Under the pieces are notes generated by a model that worked only from the letters and a program-made list of their open reading frames with translations, had not been told where the DNA came from and did no database searches. A DNA stretch of 64,000 nt. Source: Mycoplasma sp. Pen4. GTDB lineage: Bacteria; Bacillota_I; Bacilli_A; Mycoplasmatales; Metamycoplasmataceae. Location: NCBI RefSeq assembly GCF_014352955.1, contig NZ_CP060691.1, positions 837,485 to 901,484 of the forward strand. Reading direction: 5' to 3'. Shown here one piece after another: positions 9,224-18,038 of the stretch. How positions within the stretch are numbered: position 1 is the first letter of the stretch; each line of letters begins with the position of its first letter. Both the position numbers and the translations under genes were made by a program.

Positions 9224-9229
9224 TATAAT
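9224..9229 (+). promoter_or_regulatory. -10 box of ligA
   Basis: TATAAT is followed by 6 nt and then ATG. A TTAGTT hexamer lies 17 nt upstream. There is no Shine-Dalgarno. Confidence 0.6.
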
Positions 9230-9235
9230 TTAATT

Positions 9236-11341
9236 ATGACTAAATTAGACGAAATTCAACAAAGAATTATTGAACTTACAAATGAAATTAATAAACTAAA
9301 TCATGCTTATTATAATTTGGATAAACCTTTAACTGAGGATTATATATATGATCGTTTATTACGTGAACTAGAAGAATTAGAGATTAAATATCCTAAGTTC
9401 ATCCAAGAAGATTCACCAACTAAAAAAATTGGTGGTGTACCAAGCATTGATTTTTTCAAATATACACACAAAAAACCTATGCTTTCTCTTGCTAAAGCTT
9501 ATAGTTTTGAAGAAATTAAAAAATTTGTACAAGACATACAGGATTCAATTCCAAATAATCACGAATTAACCTATAGTTTAGAACCAAAAGTAGATGGATT
9601 ATCTATTTCATTAATTTATCAAGATGGTAAATTAGAACGAGCAGTTACACGTGGTGATGGAAAAATTGGTGAAGATGTTACAAAAAATGCATTATTAATC
9701 AATTCTATACCTAAGAGAATTGATTATTATGAACCATTAGAGGTTCGTGGTGAAATTTATATTTCTAAAACTCAATTTAATAAAACAAATGCACAACTTT
9801 TAAAAGAATTTGATGATAAAATCAATCATTATACACATGTTTTATTGCCAGAATATAATCAAAAAATGTTTCTCTTTAACAATGGCGAATTAAAGAAAGA
9901 ACCTAAGGAACCGAAAAAACCAACTGAAAATCTTTTTGCAAATCCAAGAAACATGGCTGCAGGAACATTACGTCAAAAAAACTTTGAATTATTAATTGAA
10001 CGTGACTTGCAGGTAGTCTTATATGATTTAGTTGACCCATTAGAACACGGAATCTTAACACAGATGGACGCTATCGAATTTATTAGCAGATTAGGTTTTG
10101 CAACAAACCCATATAAATATATTGCGAAAAATTCTGATGATATTATTGACGCAATTAAAAAGTTTGAAGATCTTAAAGATAAATTTGAATATGAGTGTGA
10201 TGGTTTTGTTATTAAACTAAATAATCTAACTTATTGAGAACAACTTGGTAAAACAGCAAAATTCCCAAAATATGCAATTGCATTTAAATATCAAACCGAA
10301 GAAGCCTATGCCACAGTAAGGAAAATTACAACAACCGTTGGTAGAACTGGAAAAATTACATACGTTGCAAACTTTGATGAAGTAAATTTAAACCAAACAA
10401 GAGTTTCTAATGCAACGCTTCATAATTATGATTTTATTAAATCTATTGGTTTGAATATTGGAGATGTTGTTACAGTGATTAAATCTGGTGAAATTATTCC
10501 TAAAATCATTATGCTCAAGGAGAAAAAAGTAGAAGGAATATATCCTAAACAACTCAATTGTCCAATGTGTCATAGTCTTTTAATTGAATATGATGGTATA
10601 GTTGATCAATTCTGTGTTAATGATGAGTGTAGTGAAAAACTTATTAAAAATATGATTCACTTTACATCACGTAATGCAATGAATATTCAAGATTTAGGTG
10701 AATCAATTGTTCGTATCTTGTTTGAAAATAATCTTATTAGCGATTATGCTTCAATTTATGAATTACATAATTATAAAAATGAACTTTTAAACCTTCCACG
10801 CTTTGCCGAGAAAAAAGTTGATAACTTATTAAACTCAATTGATCAGTCACGTAATGTAATGCTTTATAAGGTTCTTTTTGCCCTTGGAATTAAGCACATT
10901 GGTTTACAAGTTGCTCAAATTATTACTGAAAATATGTCTAAATTGTCCGATTTAACTAATAAGACTTTCTTAAATAATTTAATACTAGTTAATTCGATTG
11001 GTCCAGAAATAGTAAATTCTTTAATCGAATATATTTCTGACGAAAATAATGTTGAACAAATCCACAAATTAGATAAAGTTTTAAATTATGTTAAAGATAC
11101 AACAGAAAAAACAAATAAATTAAATGGTTTAACTTTTGTAGTTACAGGTAAGCACTCAATAGATCGAGATGACTTTAAAAAACTCATAGTTGATAATGGT
11201 GGAATTGCTTCGTCATCAATATCTAAGAAAACAAACTATCTCATTGCAGGTGATAATTCAGGAGATAGTAAACTAACAAAAGCAAAAGACCTTGGCATAA
11301 CAGTAATTAATGAAAATGATTTTCTAGAAATGATTAAATAA
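9236..11341 (+). CDS. ligA: NAD+-dependent DNA ligase
   Basis: 701 residues with TGA as Trp. The Ia domain is at 1-75. The adenylation domain follows, with its catalytic lysine in PKVDG (Lys118). An OB fold comes next, then a Cys4 zinc finger (CPMC near 442, then FCVNDEC), helix-hairpin-helix repeats and a C-terminal BRCT domain starting near KLNGLTFVVTGK. LigA seals nicks during replication and repair using NAD+. About 30 extra residues (KEPKEPKKPTEN region) lie just before the conserved FANPRNMAAGTLR block. The mRNA appears leaderless. Confidence 0.95.
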
Positions 11342-11343
11342 AA

Positions 11344-11370
11344 ACAAATCCACAAAAGATTTGTTTTTTA
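11344..11370 (+). terminator. ligA terminator
   Basis: ACAAATC/GATTTGT stem followed by TTTTT, directly after the stop. Confidence 0.8.
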
Positions 11371-11377
11371 ATTTGAA

Positions 11378-12582
11378 TTATCTTGGTTCCATAGGACCAA
11401 AAAATGGTAAAGCACTTTGAGATGTTTGTGATAATAAATAAGCACTATTCGCAGCATAACTGTCTGCTGCTTCATTTAAACTTCTAATTCCTTCATCTTG
11501 TAATGGGTTTGGATTATATGTTCTATATTGCGATGAAGCTAAAAATGATAAAGCTTCGTCATTAGTTAAATCGAGAATTTTATCCATTGCTTCTTTTGAT
11601 AAGTTCATTGTTTTTTCAAAAAGAGAAACTAATGTATCGATAAACTCAACACCTTTATCTGTTAATTTTGTATCACTTAATTTTGGTATATGAATTGTAA
11701 ATGTTGCTTGGATTTTACTTTTTGTTGGATAAATGTGTGTTTTATTGTCATCATTTGCAATTTGAATTTTCTTCATTTCTTCATTAATTTTTTGGAGTGA
11801 TCTTTTGAAATTTTCTGTACCATTTCAATTTGATGTTCCGAAGTCGATAACATGATCTTCTAATACATATTTATCACTATTTGTAAAAATATCGTGGAAT
11901 TTTAAACCTTTTAATTTGGTTTTGTCACCATTTAAAGTCGAAATAAATTCTGCGTATTGTTTTGTTGAAAATAATTCATTAACATCTACTGATGCAAGGT
12001 TTTCATTAGCATTTTTAACAAAACTTAATATTGGACTTGTTTCAAGAGCAAGATTTAAAATTGCCACAGGATCAATTTGTTGATTTTCAGGAATTCCAGC
12101 ACCATATGGTGAAGATTTTAAAATTTCTTGAATATTTAAGGTGTAACCTTCAGGTGAAGTTAAAGCATTAAAGATTTCTTTAAAATTTGGTAATAATGAT
12201 CCAAGAACATTACCAAAAAGAGTGTTGAAGTTTTCTTCAGAAGCTTTGATTGTATCCTTGTCAATGAAAACGAATGAATGAGTTTCTACATCTAAAGGTA
12301 ATTGTAATGTAACTGCATGTGAATTTTTAATTCCATCAGCTATTTTTTTAATTGAGTCGGTTAAGAAATCAAAAAATGCATTAGTAACCTTTTTCATTTC
12401 ATTTGAAATTGTTTTCCTTCTCCTTTTGAAGGTGTTTTAATAATTTCGCTTAAATTAATGTTTGCTTTTAATTCTGTTTTTTGTTTTGTTTCTGATGAAC
12501 ATGCTACTGTTGTTGCAATAAACCCTGTAGCACTAACTGCGGCAAAAGCTGGTAAAATAAATTTTCTAATTTTTCTTTTCAT
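11378..12582 (-). pseudogene. lipoprotein with a frameshift
   Basis: The start at 12582 encodes a lipoprotein signal peptide (MKRKIRKFILPA..., lipobox TTVAC, Cys near 28). That frame reads into SKGEGKQFQ and stops after about 73 codons. The rest (NEMKKVTNAFFDFL... to FFGPMEPR) is open in another frame, with TGA as Trp at about 11824. One extra A in the A4 run near 12416 (GGAAAACAA) would restore a ~400-residue lipoprotein. So this is a fresh frameshift, a slippage site, or a sequencing error. The start lacks a Shine-Dalgarno and has a -10 box 9 nt upstream. Confidence 0.75.
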
Positions 12583-12591
12583 AGTACTTTA

Positions 12592-12597
12592 ATTATA
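12592..12597 (-). promoter_or_regulatory. -10 box of the frameshifted lipoprotein gene
   Basis: TATAAT on the minus strand, 9 nt before the ATG. Confidence 0.5.
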
Positions 12598-12645
12598 AAA
12601 TAATTAAATACTCTTAATTTAATTTTCCACAAATATGCTTTTTAC

Positions 12646-12660
12646 GCCTATTATATAGGC
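12646..12660. promoter_or_regulatory. inverted repeat centred on a -10-like hexamer
   Basis: Perfect inverted repeat GCCTAT-TAT-ATAGGC. On the minus strand its centre contains TATAAT (12655-12650). It could be an operator overlapping an alternative promoter for the lipoprotein gene. Confidence 0.35.
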
Positions 12661-12750
12661 ATAAAAAATATGAAAATAATTTTATTAACCACTTAATTTC
12701 GATATGAAAACTATAAACTTAATGTCAAATTATTGACTAATTGAAAAAAC

Positions 12751-12779
12751 AAAAAATAGCTAGACTAGCTACTTTTTTT
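12751..12779 (-). terminator. terminator of the rpsP-trmD-rplS operon
   Basis: The stem AGTAGCTA/TAGCTATT with a 3-nt loop is followed by TTTT on the minus strand, shortly after rplS. Confidence 0.85.
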
Positions 12780-12795
12780 AGGGCAAATTGATTTA

Positions 12796-13152
12796 TTATT
12801 TTGTTCTTTTAATTTCTTTAAGACGTGCGCTTTTACCTCTACGGCTTCTCATGTAGAATAATCTTTTTCTACGAACTTTGTTTGAACGAACTACTTCAAT
12901 GTGAGCGATTAATGGTGAGTTAACAGGGAATGTTCTCTCAACACCTACACCATATGAATCTTTTCTAACTGTGAACATTTCTCTTGTTCCAGATTCTTTT
13001 TTGCTAATTACAAGCCCTTCAAAGATTTGAATACGTTCTTTTTCACCTTCACGGATACGAACGTGCACTTTAACGTTGTCACCTGTTGTAAAAGCAGGTA
13101 AGTCTGTACGTAATTGTGATTTTTCAACAACTTCTAATAATTTATTTCTCAT
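12796..13152 (-). CDS. rplS: 50S ribosomal protein L19
   Basis: 118 residues with the bL19 features: N-terminal [11 protein letters not shown], then [20 protein letters not shown] and the C-terminal basic block [21 protein letters not shown]19 sits at the 30S-50S interface. It is the last gene of rpsP-trmD-rplS, and its start overlaps the end of trmD by 11 nt. Confidence 0.97.
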   Translation of the reverse strand: MRNKLLEVVEKSQLRTDLPAFTTGDNVKVHVRIREGEKERIQIFEGLVISKKESGTREMFTVRKDSYGVGVERTFPVNSPLIAHIEVVRSNKVRRKRLFYMRSRRGKSARLKEIKRTK

Positions 13153-13828
13153 TTTTCTTTATCCTTTCAAGAATATCAGGTCTATTCTTACGAGTTTTCG
13201 CAATTTGTGCCTGTTTTTTTCATTCTTCTATTTCCTTGTGATTTCCACCAAAAAGCACTTCTGGAACTTTCATTCCTTTATACTCGCGTGGTCTAGTGTA
13301 TTGTGGATAATCTAATAATCCAACACCTTGAAATGATTCATACACATGCGATTCTTCTCTAATTACATTAGGAAGTAATCTAGTAACTGCATCAGCCATT
13401 ACCATCGAAGGTAATTCGCCACCAGTTATCACATAATCACCAATTGATAATTCAATATCAACTAGCTCAACTACTCTTTCATCAAAACCTTCATATCTCC
13501 CAGAAATAAACGTAATTTGATCATATTTGGTCATTTCTTGAGCGATTTCTTGAGTAAATTGTTTTCCTTGAGGAGTTACAAGAACTTTATAACCACCTCT
13601 ATCTTTTAGCGAATCTAAAGCTAAATCAATTGGTTCTACTTGTAAAAGTAAACCGTGACCACCACCATAGATTTCATCATCTACTTTGCGGTGTTTATTT
13701 TTGCTGAAATTTCTAAAGTCAACAACTTCAAAGTTGATAAGGTTTTTATCTTGAGCCTTTTTCATAATGCTTTCATTAATAAAAGGTTCAAAGTAGTTAG
13801 GAAATAATGTAAGAAAATTAATTTTCAT
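13142..13828 (-). CDS. trmD: tRNA (guanine37-N1)-methyltransferase
   Basis: 228 residues; a TGA Trp near residue 203 lies before the C-terminal tail ([14 protein letters not shown]). The SPOUT signature includes [43 protein letters not shown] and the C-terminal YTRPREYKG. TrmD uses S-adenosylmethionine to methylate G37 of tRNAs reading CUN, CCN and CGG, preventing +1 frameshifting. Its start overlaps the rpsP stop as TAATG. No rimM is present between rpsP and trmD. Confidence 0.97.
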
Positions 13829-14076
13829 TATTTTTTAAGTTCAGCTGTTAAGTTGTGAGCTTTGAATAAGTTAGCAACTGTAATTGTAGGTTGTGCACCT
13901 TGAGCGATTCATTTAGCTGTAAGTTCTTTATTTAAAACAAATTCTTTTGAGATTGGATTGTAGTGTCCTAAAGCTTCGATAAATTTTCCGTCACGTGGTG
14001 CTCTTGAGTCAGCAGCAACAATTTTGTATACTGGTCTGAACTTGTCACCCATTCTTTTAAGTCTGATTTTAACCAT
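13828..14076 (-). CDS. rpsP: 30S ribosomal protein S16
   Basis: 82 residues from [10 protein letters not shown], with AGGAGG 7 nt upstream. It carries the bS16 core ([37 protein letters not shown]). An internal TGA codes Trp in [12 protein letters not shown]. The upstream in-frame start at 14103 falls in the leader hairpin and is rejected. First gene of the operon. Confidence 0.96.
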
Positions 14077-14094
14077 ATTTGTCCTCCTTTGTCT

Positions 14095-14114
14095 GACAAG
14101 CATAAGTGCTTGAC
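14095..14114 (-). promoter_or_regulatory. hairpin in the rpsP leader
   Basis: An 8-bp imperfect stem GTCAAGCA/TGCTTGTC with loop CTTA lies between the -10 box and the Shine-Dalgarno. It could act in leader-level control of the ribosomal operon; this is inference. Confidence 0.35.
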
Positions 14115-14134
14115 AGTAATCAATTTATGTATAT

Positions 14135-14140
14135 ATTATA
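14135..14140 (-). promoter_or_regulatory. -10 box of the rpsP operon
   Basis: TATAAT on the minus strand, with TTATCT 18 nt upstream as a possible -35. Confidence 0.55.
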
Positions 14141-14221
14141 CTAGATAAAAATCGAGTTAGATAAATTATTTTTTCCAAAATTATTGTTAAATGAATAACA
14201 CTATATTTTAGGTGAAAACAT

Positions 14222-14246
14222 AAAAAAATCAGCTTATTTTGCTGAC
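14222..14246 (-). terminator. terminator of the ECF operon
   Basis: GTCAGC/GCTGAT stem followed by TTTTTT on the minus strand, 25 nt after the ecfT stop. Confidence 0.8.
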
Positions 14247-14271
14247 TTTAAAACTATGTATAAATGTTAAA

Positions 14272-15258
14272 TTAAATAATATATGATGCAATATATCAAC
14301 TTGGTAAGTAATCTGGGTAATAAATATTAACAATTACAAATGACATTAAACCTAATAAGAATATTACATAAAGTAAATCTCTTCAACCTGGTTTAATAAC
14401 TCTGTATTTAACTCTTTTTGCATAAGGATCATAACCGCGAGTTTCCATTGAATTAGATAAATCTTCTGCTTTTGCGAATGATGAAACGAAAAGTGGAATA
14501 ATTAAAGTTGTAAATGCTGCTATTTTTTCTTTTAAATTACCGTGTCTAAAATCTACACCACGCGATGTTTGAGCTTTGATAATTCTATTTGCTTCATCAA
14601 TTAATGTAGGTATAAATCTAAGTGCAATTGAAATAATCATTGCAATTACGTGTGTTGGTACAAATAAGAATTTTAATGGATATAAGATATCTTCAATAGC
14701 TTTTGTTAATAAGATTGGTCTAGAAGTATTTGTTAATAATGCAGTAAGAATAATCATAATATAAATTCTAAGGAATAGAGATAGTGTTCTATTAATTCCA
14801 TCTCAGTTTATTCCATAAGCAATATTTAATTTTGTTTCAATACCATTAATTTTCACTGTTGTGCTAGTTGATGATGCGACAATGGTTCATAGCATTTTTC
14901 CACCATTCTCTTGACCATAAAGGTATTTGATTGCATTGTTTTGTGATAATGCGTCGACTTTTAAAATACTTTGATAATCATTTATTCCAGTGATATTTGT
15001 AATTGTATACATATTCACCAGGAATATAACTACAGTAATGAATATTGGTAGTTTCATTAATCTAAAAACTGGTCCGATTTTTTTAGTTGTTCAGATGTAC
15101 ATGATTACTAACGGCGTTAATAAAATCAACATATCAACATAATATCTAACTAAAAAGACCATCACTAAGTAAAAAATAACTGATAGTAATTTAATTCTAG
15201 GATCAATACGATAAAGAATACTACTCCCAGGAATGTAACGACCGAAAACACTTTTCAT
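14272..15258 (-). CDS. ecfT: energy-coupling factor transporter transmembrane protein EcfT
   Basis: 328 residues with TGA as Trp. N-terminal FGRYIPGSSILYRIDPR is typical of EcfT. Several membrane segments follow, then the coupling helices with the two Arg-Gly motifs in AQTSRGVDF and METRGYDP. EcfT joins the two ATPases to interchangeable vitamin-binding S components. A loop of about 70 residues (QSILKVDALS... to KLNIAYGINW) between membrane segments seems longer than in the usual ~265-residue protein. The start overlaps the ecfA2 stop (TAATG). Confidence 0.92.
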
Positions 15259-16493
15259 TAGTTACCTCCTTTTTCTTTTCTGTATTGGTTTAAAAATACA
15301 ACCAATTCATCTTCTGAAAGAACCTTAGGAACTGGAATATTATTTTTTCTTAATTTATTTACAAACTCAAGCAATTGAGGTGGTTGTAAGTTGTTTTCTT
15401 TTAAGAAATCAACATCATTAAGAATTTCATATGGATCACCATCTTTTACAATAGTTCCTTTTTTAAATAAAACAATTCTCTTTGAATACTTAAGAACATT
15501 ATCTAAATCATGAGTAACATTAATAATTGTTTTACCTTGCTTATTTAAATTATTAAGAATTTCTAAAATTTCTTTTACACCAACCGGATCTAATCCAGCT
15601 GTAGGCTCATCAACTACAAGAAAATCAGGTTGCATTGCTAAAATACCAGCGATTGCAACTCTTCTTTTTTGCCCACCGCTAAGCTCAAAAGGACTACGAT
15701 TAAGATATTCTGGTGGTAAACCAACCATTTCTAAAACTTCTTCGGCAATTTTATATGCTTTTTCTTTTTCGACACCAAAAGCAATTGGACCAAAGGCAAT
15801 ATCTTCTTTGATTGTACCTTTAAAAAGTTGATATTCAGCAAATTGAAACACAATACCAATTCTTTTTCTAATTGGTTTTGGTGAGTTTTTCTTAAATAGT
15901 GAATATTTACTTGTTTTCATAACTTTAGCTTCAGTAAACTTTAATCTATCAATTTCTTTTTTTGTTTCTGATGCTTGGGTGTAGTTATAAATGAAAATTT
16001 TCTTTTCTTTTGTTAATTGTTTATTAAAAGCACGTTCATCAGTAAATTTATCTTTATTTTCTTTAGAAAAGTCTTGAATAAACTTTTGTGTCTCTTGCTT
16101 TAATTCATTTTTGAATTGTTTTTGGAGTTCTTTGATTTTATATTTATTATCTTTAAACTTAATTTTTAATTCTTTTGTAACTTGTTTTAAGGCATTTTTA
16201 TATTCTTGCGAGTTAATATCATATTTTGATGCAAGCACTTCTTTTTGTCTTTCAAGTTCAAGTTTAAAAGTTAAAGAAATATTATCAATGAATTCTCAAT
16301 TAATTTCACCAGATGAAGGTTCTAGCAATTTATTTAAGTGTTCAATAAAAGTTGTTTTCCCTGAACCAGTTGAACCAATAACACCAACATATTCACCATC
16401 ATTAATTTCACAGGAAACATCCCTAAGAGCAGTGAATTCTCAAGGTGTTTTAGGATTAAAAGTATGACTTATATTTTTAACTTTTATTTGCAT
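15258..16493 (-). CDS. ecfA2: ECF transporter ATPase EcfA2 with a long insertion
   Basis: 411 residues, against about 290 for the family. Walker [10 protein letters not shown] is at 40-48. The Q-loop glutamine (VFQFAEYQ) comes only at about 217, so roughly 120 charged coiled-coil-like residues ([29 protein letters not shown]) are inserted between them. The signature LSGGQ is at 271-275 and Walker B FLVVDE at 291-296, followed by the D-loop and the His switch in NVTHD. Both nucleotide-binding motif sets are intact. It overlaps ecfA1 by 10 nt and ecfT by 1 nt. Confidence 0.92.
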
Positions 16494-17284
16494 ATTTCTT
16501 TAATTAATTCTCTTTCATTATATGTTGGTTCAATACCATCTAGCATTTCAGAAATTCTATAAATAAACGGTGAATCAATTTTTGCTATATCAATAATCTC
16601 TTTATTTCTAAGAATTTCTTTTGGTGATCCAGATGCAACTAATTTACCTTGCGCAAAGACAAGACATTTATCAGCCAAAATAGCTTCATCCATGTCATGA
16701 GTAATTGAAATTAGAGTTTTGTCTTTAGATTTTTGGATTTCTTTAATTATTTTTAAAACACTGTCTTTTCCTTTAGGATCTAACATCGATGTAACTTCAT
16801 CAAAGATAACTATTTCAGGATTTAACGCTAATACAGATGCGATTGCAACCCTTTGCTTTTGTCCTCCAGAAAGATTTTCAGGTTCACGTTCTAGATATTC
16901 GTTCATATCTACTTTTTCTGCAAATTTAACAATTAAATCTTTCATTTCAGGTTGTGGAATACATCTATTTTCAAGTCCAAAAGCAATATCATCTTCTACA
17001 GAAGAACCCACAAATTGATTATCTGGGTTTTGGAAGATAATCCCAATTTTTTTTCTAATTTCAGATAGGGTTTCACGTGCATATGTTATTCCATCAATTG
17101 AAATTGTCCCTGATTGAGGTTTCAATAATGCTACAAGTACTTTTGATAAAGTGCTTTTACCACTACCGTTGTGCCCTAAAATAGCTACATATTGACCTTT
17201 TTCTATTTCAAAGGAAACATCATCCAATGCAGATTTTTTATCATCGGGTCTATATCTAAATGTTATGTTTTCAACTTTTATCAT
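16484..17284 (-). CDS. ecfA1: ECF transporter ATPase EcfA1
   Basis: 266 residues with the full ABC set: Walker A GHNGSGKST near 36-44, Q-loop IIFQNPDNQFVG, signature LSGGQKQR, Walker B IVIFDE, and SITHDMDE. It pairs with EcfA2 to power EcfT-S modules for micronutrient uptake. First gene of ecfA1-ecfA2-ecfT. The start lacks a Shine-Dalgarno; a TAAAAT box ends 6 nt upstream. Confidence 0.95.
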   Translation of the reverse strand: MIKVENITFRYRPDDKKSALDDVSFEIEKGQYVAILGHNGSGKSTLSKVLVALLKPQSGTISIDGITYARETLSEIRKKIGIIFQNPDNQFVGSSVEDDIAFGLENRCIPQPEMKDLIVKFAEKVDMNEYLEREPENLSGGQKQRVAIASVLALNPEIVIFDEVTSMLDPKGKDSVLKIIKEIQKSKDKTLISITHDMDEAILADKCLVFAQGKLVASGSPKEILRNKEIIDIAKIDSPFIYRISEMLDGIEPTYNERELIKEICK

Positions 17285-17290
17285 ATTTAA

Positions 17291-17296
17291 ATTTTA
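17291..17296 (-). promoter_or_regulatory. -10 box of ecfA1
   Basis: TAAAAT, then 6 nt, then ATG. It sits beside the T-run of the preceding rnhB terminator. Confidence 0.45.
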
Positions 17297-17326
17297 TTAA
17301 AAAACTAATTCTGAAATAGTTTTTTA
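17297..17326 (-). terminator. rnhB terminator
   Basis: Stem AAAAACTA/TTAGTTTTT overlapping the rnhB stop codon, with a T-run on the minus strand. Confidence 0.65.
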
Positions 17327-17950
17327 TCCTTTACTCATTTTATCTTTGTGTAATTGTTCAACCACAGGTTTATATTTTAATCTATGGATTGGTGTTACTC
17401 CATATATTTCTAATGCGGTTTTGTGTAATTTAGTGAAATAACCTTTATGCTTTTCAAAACCATATTCTGGATATATTTTTGCATATTCATCAAGCATATT
17501 GTCCCGTACAACTTTTGCAATAATGCTTGCTGCTGCTATTGAAATCGATTTTGTTTCACCTTTTACTAAATTAAGTTGTTTAATATTTGTCTCAATTGGT
17601 TCAAAATCAGTTAATACTAAATCAGGTTGGTGCTTAAGTTTTTTAATACAGTTAGCCATACCAATTCTTGATTGAGCTTTTGGGTTAGATGAGTTTAATT
17701 CATCTAAACTTCTAACATCAATTGCTATCTCGATTGCATCCCTCATGATTTGTTCGTATAACTTTTCACGTTTTTTATGACTTGTTACTTTTGAATCTTT
17801 GATGTTGTCATCAACATAACCGGTCGGTAAAATCACACAAGCAGTAACTAATTCTCCTGCTATACAACCTCTTCCGACTTCATCGCATCCAGCAATAACT
17901 TTGTATTCATTAGAATACAATTTTTCATACATTTGGTCATTTCAATACAT
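17324..17950 (-). CDS. rnhB: ribonuclease HII
   Basis: 208 residues from the ATG at 17950 (MYWNDQM...), which requires TGA as Trp at codon 3; a shorter start lies at 17932. The longer start is preferred because a TATAAT box ends exactly 6 nt upstream of it. The DEVGRG motif, DSK (IKDSKVTSHKKR) and the later Asp (VLTDFEP) provide the catalytic acidic residues, and the C-terminal HRLKYKP is typical. It cleaves RNA in RNA-DNA hybrids and at single ribonucleotides. A second RNase H (HIII) lies at 37183-37875. Confidence 0.94.
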
Positions 17951-17956
17951 ATAAAA

Positions 17957-17962
17957 ATTATA
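17957..17962 (-). promoter_or_regulatory. -10 box of rnhB
   Basis: TATAAT, 6-nt spacer, ATG. Confidence 0.6.
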
Positions 17963-17989
17963 TTACTAATTGAAAATATTTCTACACCC

Positions 17990-18009
17990 TTATTTTGTAT
18001 ACAAAATAA
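17990..18009. promoter_or_regulatory. 20-bp perfect palindrome
   Basis: TTATTTTGTATACAAAATAA reads identically on both strands. It lies about 28 bp upstream of the rnhB -10 box and immediately beyond the uvrA terminator. It could be a dimeric regulator site or part of the termination region. Confidence 0.4.
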
Positions 18010-18038
18010 AAGAAAAAGCAGTATTAAACCACTTTTTC
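18007..18038 (-). terminator. uvrBA terminator
   Basis: 11-bp stem GAAAAAGTGGT/ACTGCTTTTTC around TTAAT, overlapping the uvrA stop codon and followed by TTTTATTTT. Confidence 0.75.
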
